Positions 23,075 through 30,653 of a stretch of 35,772 nt of DNA are shown here, piece by piece. Made by a program: the position numbers and the translations under genes. The notes below the pieces were generated by a model. It saw only the letters and a program-made list of their open reading frames with translations. It was not told where the DNA came from and ran no database searches. The stretch lies in contig NZ_JAPZVR010000019.1 in NCBI RefSeq assembly GCF_027622855.1, positions 1-35,772 on the forward strand, written 5' to 3'. Position 1 is the stretch's first letter. Every line of letters begins with the position of its first letter. This DNA comes from Glycomyces algeriensis (GTDB taxonomy: Bacteria; Actinomycetota; Actinomycetes; Mycobacteriales; Micromonosporaceae).

Positions 23075-23080
23075 TGCCGC

Positions 23081-24049
23081 ATGGATGTGCTCAGCGACGT
23101 ACTGGCCGTGCTGCGGACCGGCCGGCCCTTCGCCGCCCGGTTCTCGCTCACGGCACCCTTCTCCGACCAGCGCCGCAGCCACGCGAACGGGTTCGGCGTC
23201 CAGATCATGGTGCGCGGCAGCGCATTCGTGACCACCGCCGAAGGCGGGGTCGTCGAGGTCGCCGAAGGCGACGTGCTCGTAGTGCCCCGCGGCAGCTCCC
23301 ACACGATCGTCTCCGACTCCCTCGGCACCCCGGCCGGGCCCGAATGCGACGGCGCCGGTCCCGCCGGGCTCATCCTCCGTACCCCGGACGACCCGGCGGC
23401 CACACACGTCATGGTCTGCCTCGCTTACGCGATGGCGCCCGGCCGCACCCACCCGCTGCTCGCCGCGCTCCCCGACTTCACGCGCATCCCCGCCGACCCG
23501 GTGGCGCGGCCCGAACTCGCGGGCGCGATCGGCATGCTCGACGGCGAACTGCGCGCCGAGCGCGGCGGCGGCGACACGCTCGTGTCCGCACTGCTCGACG
23601 CGGTCCTGATGTACCTGCTGCGGGCCCTCCTCGAAGGCAACGAGCGCCACTGCGGGTTCGACGGCTGGGCGGCGGCCCTCGCCGACCGGTCGGTCGGGGC
23701 GGCGCTCCAAGCCGTCCACGCCGAGCCGTCCCGGCAGTGGACGGTGAGCTCCCTCGGGGAGGTCGCCGGGCTCTCAAGGTCGGCGTTCTCGCGGCGGTTC
23801 ACCGAACTGGTCGGCCAGCCGCCGCTGGCGTACCTGACGTTCTGGCGGCTCACCCTGGCCGCGAGGCTCCTCTCGGACACGGACGCGCCGCTGGCGACCG
23901 TGGCCCGGCAGGTCGGGTACGCCTCCGAGTTCGCGTTCGCGGCCGCGTTCAAACGCGACTTCGGCCAGCCGCCCGGGCGGTTCCGCAAGCAGGCCCCCAC
24001 ATGCGAGCCCGCGGTGCCCGCCTTCGACCGCGAGGCCGTCCCGGTCTGA
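23081..24049 (+). CDS. AraC-family transcriptional regulator with cupin sensor domain
   Basis: The protein has 322 residues. The N-terminal half is a cupin-type sensor: FSLTAPFSDQRRSHANGFGVQIMVRGSAFVT, then EGDVLVVPRGSSHTI. The C-terminal 100 residues are a complete AraC double helix-turn-helix: WTVSSLGEVAGLSRSAFSRRFTELVGQPPLAYLTFWRLTLAARLL, then ATVARQVGYASEFAFAAAFKRDFGQPPGRFR. The GYASEFAFAAAFKRDFGQPP stretch is the family signature. It probably controls the divergent DUF6069 membrane protein and itself through the direct repeats at 23008-23042. The inducer is unknown. Confidence 0.93.
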   Translation: MDVLSDVLAVLRTGRPFAARFSLTAPFSDQRRSHANGFGVQIMVRGSAFVTTAEGGVVEVAEGDVLVVPRGSSHTIVSDSLGTPAGPECDGAGPAGLILRTPDDPAATHVMVCLAYAMAPGRTHPLLAALPDFTRIPADPVARPELAGAIGMLDGELRAERGGGDTLVSALLDAVLMYLLRALLEGNERHCGFDGWAAALADRSVGAALQAVHAEPSRQWTVSSLGEVAGLSRSAFSRRFTELVGQPPLAYLTFWRLTLAARLLSDTDAPLATVARQVGYASEFAFAAAFKRDFGQPPGRFRKQAPTCEPAVPAFDREAVPV

Positions 24050-24207
24050 GCCGCCCGCCTCCCCGCCTCGGCGCGCTGGGCCCGTAACGTCGCCCGCAAC
24101 AGGCCCTCGGCTACCTCAGGTCGCTGGTCGACATCGTGGTGGTCCTGGCGATCGCCTTCGCGCTCGCGCTGCTGGCCGCCTGGGCCGACCGGAGGCTCGA
24201 GCGCCGC

Positions 24208-25617
24208 TTACGGCGATCCGTGGACCTCGGCCCCGTGGAGGAACGTCTGCTGGACGTTCCACACATCGGGGTTCAGCGCGATCCGCGCCGAGTACCACAC
24301 CCGGTAGCCGGGCTTGCCGAACTCGGTGTCCGCGTACATGGTCGCCCGGTACAGGTGGTCGTGCTGGCCCGGTTTGGTCCGCGGAACGACCGACATCTGC
24401 GCGTTCGTGAAGCTCAGCGGCGTACTGCCCGTGATGAACAGCAGGTCGCCGTCACGGCCGGTGGAGCCGAGGACGGTGTCGTTCAGCAGCCCGATGTACG
24501 CGCTGCCGTCCTTCACGATCGAAAGGTGCCACGGCTCCTTGCCGCTCTGCATCGCACCGAGGTTCGCGTAGACCGGCGTCGTGGTCCAGTTCGCCTTCGC
24601 GGGGGTGGCGCCGCCGACGTAGTAGATGATCCGGTTCGGGGAGCGGACGATGTCGACCGCCCACATGACCCAGCGGCCGTTCTCGTAGAGGAACGCCGGC
24701 GACAGCGGCCTCCGCACGCTCATCGAGCTCCGCACGGCCTCCGCCGGGGCCGACCAGTTGACGCCGTCCGTCGAGGTCGAGTACTTGATCCGCTCCTGGG
24801 CCAGATCCGGGATCACCGTCCGCCAGAACACGTACATCGTGTTCCCCGGCCCCATCTGCAGGTCCGTGTCGGAGTTGTAGGGCCCCGGCAGGCCGGGCTG
24901 GTCCTCGATCGGGTTGCTCAGGCCCGCGGGCACGACCCAGTTGACGCCGTCGTTGGACGCGGCGATGTTCGGGTCCTCCCACGCGGAATTGCTTCCGGGA
25001 TAGGGCGTGTGCGCCATCCAGTACGTGTAGCCGTTCCAGCCGCCGGGCACCTTCACGACGCTCGGGTGCGTGGTCTGGCCCCCCGACGGCGACGCATGCG
25101 TCGGGATCGTCCGCTTGCCGCCGTAGGGGCCCCAGACCCGGCCGGGCTGCTCCAACTCCGCGAGCTGCTCCGGCTCGAGCGGCTCGCACACGCTCAGATC
25201 GGTCGATCCATTGAGGACGAATTGCTCGCCGTCCGCCCGTTCGACTACCGCTTTCACGGCCACATGTCCGGCGTCCCCAGGGACGTATGCGCTTCCGACG
25301 AGTGATCCTTCGCCGGGAGCGGGCAGCGCGGTGCCGGTTCGGAGGGTGCCCGCGAAATCGGCCTCCTGCCAGGGGCTGGACCCGGCTCCGACCCGGATCT
25401 CGATGTCGGCCAGGGTCGAGCGCTGGGCGGGGTCGCCGTGCGCATCGGTCAGGATGAACTCGACCTCCCGGTCGCCCGCGGCCCCACAAGTGGCCGAGGC
25501 GTATTCGAGCACCGGTTCGGCCCGGCGCGGCTCGGCCTGGGAGGGCAGGCCGACCATGAGCGCGGAGAGGACGCCGGAAGCGGCCACCACGAGCCATTGG
25601 CGCGATGTAGAGCTCAT
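24208..25617 (-). CDS. Secreted beta-propeller protein, glycoside-hydrolase-like
   Basis: The protein has 469 residues. A Sec signal peptide (MSSTSRQWLVVAASGVLSALMVGLPSQA) is followed by a roughly 120-residue N-terminal domain with two cysteines (SATCGA, LSVCEP) that resembles an Ig-like fold. From about 165 to the end it has features of a five-bladed propeller of the GH43/sialidase-like type: HPSVVKVPGGWNGYTYWMAHTPYP, NIAASNDGVNWVVPAGLSNPI, YSTSTDGVNWSAP. The ASNDGVNW and STDGVNW repeats are blade motifs (Asp-box-like). It probably binds or cleaves an extracellular glycan. I cannot identify catalytic residues with confidence. It follows the anchored unknown protein by 28 bp on the same strand and is probably in one operon with it. 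GAGAGGG precedes ATG 25617. Confidence 0.82.
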   Translation of the reverse strand: MSSTSRQWLVVAASGVLSALMVGLPSQAEPRRAEPVLEYASATCGAAGDREVEFILTDAHGDPAQRSTLADIEIRVGAGSSPWQEADFAGTLRTGTALPAPGEGSLVGSAYVPGDAGHVAVKAVVERADGEQFVLNGSTDLSVCEPLEPEQLAELEQPGRVWGPYGGKRTIPTHASPSGGQTTHPSVVKVPGGWNGYTYWMAHTPYPGSNSAWEDPNIAASNDGVNWVVPAGLSNPIEDQPGLPGPYNSDTDLQMGPGNTMYVFWRTVIPDLAQERIKYSTSTDGVNWSAPAEAVRSSMSVRRPLSPAFLYENGRWVMWAVDIVRSPNRIIYYVGGATPAKANWTTTPVYANLGAMQSGKEPWHLSIVKDGSAYIGLLNDTVLGSTGRDGDLLFITGSTPLSFTNAQMSVVPRTKPGQHDHLYRATMYADTEFGKPGYRVWYSARIALNPDVWNVQQTFLHGAEVHGSP

Positions 25618-25645
25618 TTCGGACCCTCTCCCTGGTCGGTGCGGT

Positions 25646-26311
25646 CTAGGCGGGATGCGTGATGGTGAGTTCGAGGCCGTTGAGCATCCCGACGGGCTCC
25701 GCCCCGGTCACGCCGCCCTCGCCTTCCCACAGCAGCACCGGGCCCGGCAGGGCGAAGGTGCGGTCGAAGGGCGGGAACACCGGTTCGTCGACCGGTTCGG
25801 TCGGCAGCAGCCGGATCGGATTGGTGTAGAGGTAGACGTGCTCGCGGGCGGTCACCATGCCCGGGACCGCATCGGCCTCGAATTCGAGGCCGGTGTCGAA
25901 GACGATCGACTCCGCCACCGGGTTGTACTCGTACTGCGTCGAGCCCTGGGTACGGATCGCGACTGAGACCCGGCCGAAGGGGCCCGCCTCGTTTGCGGTG
26001 CCGAGCACGAGGTTCGCGGTCGTCATGGCGATCTCACCCTCGTGCCTCGCGAGGTCGACCTCGCCGTGGAAGGCCCCGGTGCCGAGGGGTTCGGGCTGCC
26101 CCAGGATCTCGAACGTCGCGCCCAGGCTGGTCAGCGCGACGCGCCTGAAGTTCGGGTCCTCCGCGGCCTGCTCGGGCGAGCCCGACGGGGCCGCCGCGGT
26201 CATCGCTGCGGCGAGCAGCACGACCAGCGGTGCCATGGCGGCGACGACGGCCAGGCGGTGCTTGCGGAGCAGGACGGCGAGACCCGGCCGGGACGTCTGC
26301 TTGAGCGCCAT
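25646..26311 (-). CDS. Membrane-anchored exported protein, unknown function
   Basis: The protein has 221 residues. A basic N-terminus (SRPGLAVLLRKHR) and one hydrophobic segment (LAVVAAMAPLVVLLAAAMTAAAP) export or anchor the protein. The outer part is beta-rich: VALTSLGATFEILGQPEPLGTGAFHGEVDLARHEGEIAMTTANLVLG, ending in VGMLNGLELTITHPA. I recognise no family. The ATG at 26311 follows AAGGAG at five bases. TAGTGT (minus strand, 26384-26389) is a likely -10. It leads an operon with the secreted propeller protein and is divergent from the FG-GAP protein gene. Confidence 0.75.
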   Translation of the reverse strand: MALKQTSRPGLAVLLRKHRLAVVAAMAPLVVLLAAAMTAAAPSGSPEQAAEDPNFRRVALTSLGATFEILGQPEPLGTGAFHGEVDLARHEGEIAMTTANLVLGTANEAGPFGRVSVAIRTQGSTQYEYNPVAESIVFDTGLEFEADAVPGMVTAREHVYLYTNPIRLLPTEPVDEPVFPPFDRTFALPGPVLLWEGEGGVTGAEPVGMLNGLELTITHPA

Positions 26312-26383
26312 AGTGCTCCTTCGGTGCCGAGTCGTTGTGCGGTGGGATTCGCGCGGGTCCGCGCCGATGCCTCTCCGCACCGG

Positions 26384-26389
26384 ACACTA
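26384..26389 (-). promoter_or_regulatory. -10 element for the secreted-protein operon
   Basis: TAGTGT on the minus strand fits TANNNT, about 73 bp before the anchored protein start. Confidence 0.4.
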
Positions 26390-26449
26390 GGCGCTTCCCG
26401 CCCCGTACGGGTTGTTTTCCGCCGAAGACCCAGGTCAACGCCGTCTTCC

Positions 26450-26455
26450 TATAGT
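26450..26455 (+). promoter_or_regulatory. -10 element for the FG-GAP gene
   Basis: TATAGT lies about 68 bp before the ATG at 26523. It is the best -10 in this divergent region. Confidence 0.4.
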
Positions 26456-26522
26456 TGAATGAGGACGATCATGTTCTGCGCTCGTCGGGTGCCGACCGGG
26501 CTCTCCTGCAAAGGAAAACCTC

Positions 26523-27428
26523 ATGGAAGACAGCTCTCGCCGCGGGCGGCCCGGCCGGGTCCTTCGCGTGGCCGCGAGCGCGGGCGTCATGTGCGCCGCG
26601 GTCCTCACCCCCGGTCCGGCGACGGCGCAGGCGCCCACCGCCGTGGCGGCCGAGCTCGTGGCCGCGGGGAACTACGACTACAACGGCGACGGCCGCGACG
26701 ACATCGTCGCCCGCAGGGACGCGAACGGGAACCTGGAGGTGTGGCCGGGCGACGGCGCGGGCGGCTTCGGCCCGCGCGCCACGATCGCCCTGGGCTGGGA
26801 TGTCTTCGACCTCATCGAGACCGCGGGCGACCTCGACGCCGACGGCCACGCCGACCTCATCGCCCGCCGGGCGGACAACGGCGTCCTGTACTTCTTCGCC
26901 GGTTCCGGCGCCGGCCTCGGCTCGGGCGTGCGGATCGGCTCCGACTGGGACACCATGAGCGCCGTCGTCGCCGGGCACGACTACGACGGCGACGGCAAGG
27001 CCGACATCCTCGCCACCGAGGCCGCCACCGGGACCCTGTGGCTCTACCCGGGCACCGGCACGGGCACGCACGGCCGCCGGTTCCGCATCGGGTCGGACTT
27101 CGACCAGGTGCAGGAGCTGACCGCGGTCGGGGACCTCAACGAGGACGGGCACGCCGACATCGTCGGCGTGGGCGCCGCCGACGAGTGCATGTACTTCTAC
27201 GCCGGGCCGGGTAGCGAGCGGTTCGCGCCGAAGGTCAGGTTCGACTGCGGCTGGGACGTGATGGAGTCGGCGGCCGCCGTCGGCGACTTCGACGGCGACG
27301 GCCACGCGGACTGGGTCGGGCGCGAATCGGCCACCGGCCTGCTGTACCTGTTCAAGGGCAACGGCGCGGGCGGGTACGACTCGTCCCCGGTCATCGACGT
27401 CGGCTGGGGCTCGATGACGATCGCCTAG
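26523..27428 (+). CDS. Secreted FG-GAP/VCBS-repeat protein (calcium-binding beta-propeller)
   Basis: The protein has 301 residues. The signal peptide runs to about TATAQAP near residue 38. Five repeats follow, each with an acidic calcium loop: DYNGDGRDDI, DLDADGHADL, DYDGDGKADI, DLNEDGHADI and DFDGDGHADW. Each is followed by a strand such as GNLEVWPGDGAGGFG. This is the FG-GAP-like propeller seen in integrin alpha chains and many bacterial secreted proteins, usually for binding rather than catalysis. AAAGGA lies eight bases before ATG 26523. The TAG stop is part of the left border of the CTAG element (27424-27510). It is divergent from the propeller-protein operon, so three exported proteins cluster here. 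Confidence 0.88.
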   Translation: MEDSSRRGRPGRVLRVAASAGVMCAAVLTPGPATAQAPTAVAAELVAAGNYDYNGDGRDDIVARRDANGNLEVWPGDGAGGFGPRATIALGWDVFDLIETAGDLDADGHADLIARRADNGVLYFFAGSGAGLGSGVRIGSDWDTMSAVVAGHDYDGDGKADILATEAATGTLWLYPGTGTGTHGRRFRIGSDFDQVQELTAVGDLNEDGHADIVGVGAADECMYFYAGPGSERFAPKVRFDCGWDVMESAAAVGDFDGDGHADWVGRESATGLLYLFKGNGAGGYDSSPVIDVGWGSMTIA

Positions 27429-27510
27429 GGCCTCTGCATGCGAAGGGCCCGACAACGCGGCGAGCGGGCGAACGGGCCGGATAACGACGATCCGCAGGGC
27501 AGGCCCTAGG
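27424..27510. mobile_element. Short CTAG-bordered inverted-end element, copy 2 (MITE-like)
   Basis: This 87-bp element has perfect 10-bp inverted ends, CCTAGGGCCT and AGGCCCTAGG. It shares its interior with copy 1 at 16743-16820, with small insertions and deletions near both ends. Its left border includes the FG-GAP gene stop codon. Its right border ends one base before the TGA of the convergent glycosyltransferase gene. It fills the whole space between the two genes and encodes nothing. Confidence 0.68.
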
Positions 27511-29034
27511 TCAGGCGGGCAGCGGCAGCCGGTCCATCAGGGACTTCCCGGAGAAGCGGTCGGCGAGGTGGCTCCAGGCCGCCGCCTGCTGCGCCGCGTA
27601 CGCGTCCGGGTCGGCGGTCAGGCGCTCGGCGACCGCGGCGACCTCGTCCGGTTCGCAGTAGAGCGCGGCCGGGCCGAACGTGGGCGCGAACCGCCGGTCC
27701 ATGATCACCGGCACGCCCGCGGCCATCGCCTCGAGCGGCGCCCTCCCGAAGGCCTCCAAGCCGTCTGCGGCGATGAAGTAGGCCATGACGTCGATCTCCG
27801 CGAGGAAGTCGCGGGCCGCCAGCGCGTTGAACGGGTGGACCGTCCAGTTCCCGGGCAGGCCGTCGAGGAGGCGCTTGGGGATCTCGGCGCCGCCGAGGAC
27901 GTGGATCTCGAACGGCTCCCGGTCGGGGTAGCAGGCCAGCAGCGTCTCCCGGTCCTCGGGCCATTTCAGCTTGTGGTCGCGCGAATGCCGGCCGATGCGG
28001 ATACGGCCGTCCGGGACGCGGCGCGAGTCGAGGCGCCACCGGTCGAGTTCGATGACCTCGTTCCAGGGCTCCGGCGCGAGGTCGAGGTCGAGTTCGGCGA
28101 TCTCCTCGGCGTGGTGCTCGCGCAGCGCGGTGCGGACGAGCGGCCCGCCCGCGTACCAGGTGTGCGGCCCGAACCAGTCGGTGACGTTCCGTTCGACCGT
28201 GGCGAGGTCCCAGGCCTCCTCGCGTCCGCCTTCGGCGCCGTAGAACTTGAACGGCGTCTGGTTGGCGATCACGACGGTGCGCCCGGCGGTGATCCGGGGG
28301 CGCCGTTCGAGCGGGCGCATGAGTGAGACGGGCGGCCGGACGATCGCGAGCGCGCATGCCACGTCGTCGTCGAAGTCGATGAGGCGCACTGACTCCCCGT
28401 CGACGAGCTCCTCGATCCGCGGGCTGATGGGCGCGTTCGGGTTCCACTGGTAGACGGGGTGGTGCAGGAGGCCGACCTTGAGGCCGAGGTCCCGGCAGAT
28501 CGCGATCTCGGCGGCGTTCGCCGAGGTGTTGCCGCCCGGCAGGCCGCAGTGCGAGATGAACACGACGTCGAAGGCCGAGCGCTTCGGCGGTGTGAGCTGT
28601 TCGCGTTCCGCTTCGAGCTGCCACGCCTCGACCGCGCGCAGGAGCGCGAGCCGGTCGGCGAAGGGGATCTTCGTCTGCGAGGCGAAGGCCCGCGCCTCTT
28701 CCACTGCGGAATAGGGGAAGCCGCCTGCGAGCGATTCGAGGATGCGGCGGGCGCGGCGGTCGTCGCCGGACTCGGTGAAGGACTGCTCGGCGCGGGTGCG
28801 GAGCAGGGCGGTCGCGGCCTGTTTGGCGGCGATGTCGCGGCGCAGGCGCTTCATGAGAACCGCGGCGCGCCAGGAGAGTCCGATGAGGACGATGAGCACG
28901 AGGCCGCCGGCGGCGAGGGCGTACTGCGGGTCGAGGAGGAACGGCAGCAGGATGGTGGAGGCCGCCACGGCGCCGGTGATGACGAGGCGGCGGCCGAGTC
29001 GGCGGAAGGTTCGCGCGGTCGCGGGCGGGTTCAT
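27511..29034 (-). CDS. Glycosyltransferase, GT-B fold (GT4-like), paralogue 1
   Basis: The protein has 507 residues. Two N-terminal hydrophobic helices (about 19-58) anchor it to the membrane. The catalytic part has FDVVFISHCGLPGGNTSANAAEI (donor-side glycine loop), RNVTDWFGPHTWYAGGPLVR, RIGRHSRDHKLKWPE, and near the C-terminus DGLEAFGRAPLEAMAAGVPVIM, the E-x7-E-type nucleotide-sugar motif of GT4 enzymes. It probably transfers a sugar to a cell-envelope acceptor. It is a close paralogue of the gene just upstream, sharing the HTWYA-GP, HHAEE, HSRDH and EAFGRAPLEAMAAGVP blocks. The two overlap by four bases (ATGA). The start is ATG 29034. Confidence 0.88.
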   Translation of the reverse strand: MNPPATARTFRRLGRRLVITGAVAASTILLPFLLDPQYALAAGGLVLIVLIGLSWRAAVLMKRLRRDIAAKQAATALLRTRAEQSFTESGDDRRARRILESLAGGFPYSAVEEARAFASQTKIPFADRLALLRAVEAWQLEAEREQLTPPKRSAFDVVFISHCGLPGGNTSANAAEIAICRDLGLKVGLLHHPVYQWNPNAPISPRIEELVDGESVRLIDFDDDVACALAIVRPPVSLMRPLERRPRITAGRTVVIANQTPFKFYGAEGGREEAWDLATVERNVTDWFGPHTWYAGGPLVRTALREHHAEEIAELDLDLAPEPWNEVIELDRWRLDSRRVPDGRIRIGRHSRDHKLKWPEDRETLLACYPDREPFEIHVLGGAEIPKRLLDGLPGNWTVHPFNALAARDFLAEIDVMAYFIAADGLEAFGRAPLEAMAAGVPVIMDRRFAPTFGPAALYCEPDEVAAVAERLTADPDAYAAQQAAAWSHLADRFSGKSLMDRLPLPA

Positions 29035-30596
29035 CGGGCGCCTTCCAGGCTCAGCAGGTCGTCGGTTCGGATCGGTGCCGCCGTGGCCACGCCGAGCCCG
29101 TGCACCCGGTGCAGCAGGGCGTCGGGCGAGAAGCGCTCGTGCACGACGCGGCGGCCGGCCGCGGCGCGTTCGGCGTAGTGGAGGGGGTCGGCGGCGAGGC
29201 GGCGGACGTGGGCTTCGACCTCGTCGGCCTCGCAGTAGATCGCGCCGTCGCCGAAGAGCTCGGCGAAGTCGGGCGAGAGGATGCAGGGGACGCCGGCGGC
29301 CATGGCCTCGAGCGGCGCGCGCCCGAAGGCCTCCGCGAGGTTCTCGTCGATGAAGTACGCGTACACGTCGACGCCGCCGAGGAAGTCCACTGCGGACATC
29401 GTGCCGAACGGGTGGGAGGTCCAGCCTGGCGGGATCGCGCCGAGGATGCGGTGCAGCGCATCGTGTCCGCCGAGCATGTGGACCTCGATGCCCGGTGCGG
29501 CGGGGTAGGCCGCGCGGAGCCGCTTGGCCATGTTCGGGAACTTCGTGACGTGGTCGCGGCTGTGCCGGCCGATGCGGATCGGGTCGCCGGCGGCGCGGAC
29601 CCGGTGCTCCTGGGGGGTCCATGCGGCGACGTCGATGGTCTCGTACCAGAAGTCGTCGGCGAGGTCGATCCCCGCCATCTCCTCGGCGTGGTGGGCGCGC
29701 AGGACGTCGCGCACGGCCGGGCCGATCGCGTACCAGGTGTGCGCGCCGAGCCATTCGGTGACGTTGCGGTGGACGTCGCGAATGCTCCACGCGGTGCCGT
29801 AGCCGCCGGTCGGCCCGTACTCCTCGAAGGGGGTCTGGTTCACCAGGAGGACCGTGCGCGCCGCTTCGATCCGCGGCCGGTCCTCCATGAGGTGCTCGAA
29901 GGCCACGGGGAACCGCACGATGGCGAGGTCGCAGTGGACGGTGTCGCCGGCGCGGACCAGGAAGACCCGCTCGTCGTCGATCAGGGCGAGGAGCTTCGGG
30001 TCGACGGGCCGGGCCATGGCCCGCTCCTTCACCGGGTGGTGGACGAGGGCGACGGTGAGCCCGGCCGAGAGGTAGGCGAGGATCTCGGCCTCGTTGGCGG
30101 AGGTCGTGCCGCCCCGCAGGTTCAATGTGGAGGCGATGGCGATGTCGACGCGCAGCGTCCGGGCGGGCCGCCGGTCCCGGACCACGGCCGCCCGGTGCCC
30201 GCACAGGGCCGCGAGCGCCTGGATCTGGGTGTCGCGGGGGCCCTTCTCGGAGTCGGCGGCGATGGCGGCCAGGCGGGCTCCGGCGGTGGCCGACCAGCCG
30301 TGGTTCAGGCGCGTCTCCCACCGTTCGAGCATGCGGCGCTTCTGCTCGGTGAGTTTGACGACGCGGGACGACTTCGCGGTGTCCGGGGCGACGGCGACGG
30401 TGCGCGTCCGGGCGAGCGAACGCTGCAGCCGCACGTAGACGGCGGCGGCGAGCAGGCACAGGACGGTCATCGCGATGCCCGCCGGGAGCCGCGGGTCGGG
30501 CGCGAGGGCGCCGAGCGCCGGGACGAGCGGCGCGGCGGCGACCGCCGCCCAGACGGGCTGGCGCACTACGGCCCTCATGATCTGGCGCAGGTGCAT
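29031..30596 (-). CDS. Glycosyltransferase, GT-B fold (GT4-like), paralogue 2
   Basis: The protein has 521 residues and the same architecture as its downstream neighbour: two N-terminal helices (about 9-50), the TLNLRGGTTSANEAEI loop, VLLVNQTPFEEYGPTGGYGTAW, RNVTEWLGAHTWYAIGPAVR, RIGRHSRDHVTKFPN, and NLAEAFGRAPLEAMAAGVPCIL. I chose ATG 30596 for its GAGGAC site and MHLRQIMRAVVRQP start. The frame is open ten codons further. The two paralogues probably arose by tandem duplication and diverged, and may add consecutive sugars. The first bases of the window repeat a piece of this gene. It follows the GT2 gene by 57 bp. Confidence 0.87.
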   Translation of the reverse strand: MHLRQIMRAVVRQPVWAAVAAAPLVPALGALAPDPRLPAGIAMTVLCLLAAAVYVRLQRSLARTRTVAVAPDTAKSSRVVKLTEQKRRMLERWETRLNHGWSATAGARLAAIAADSEKGPRDTQIQALAALCGHRAAVVRDRRPARTLRVDIAIASTLNLRGGTTSANEAEILAYLSAGLTVALVHHPVKERAMARPVDPKLLALIDDERVFLVRAGDTVHCDLAIVRFPVAFEHLMEDRPRIEAARTVLLVNQTPFEEYGPTGGYGTAWSIRDVHRNVTEWLGAHTWYAIGPAVRDVLRAHHAEEMAGIDLADDFWYETIDVAAWTPQEHRVRAAGDPIRIGRHSRDHVTKFPNMAKRLRAAYPAAPGIEVHMLGGHDALHRILGAIPPGWTSHPFGTMSAVDFLGGVDVYAYFIDENLAEAFGRAPLEAMAAGVPCILSPDFAELFGDGAIYCEADEVEAHVRRLAADPLHYAERAAAGRRVVHERFSPDALLHRVHGLGVATAAPIRTDDLLSLEGAR

Positions 30597-30653
30597 TGGG
30601 TCCTCGTTCTTCTCATCGGTGCGCAATGGGCAGTGCGCAGCGGGCGGTGCGGA

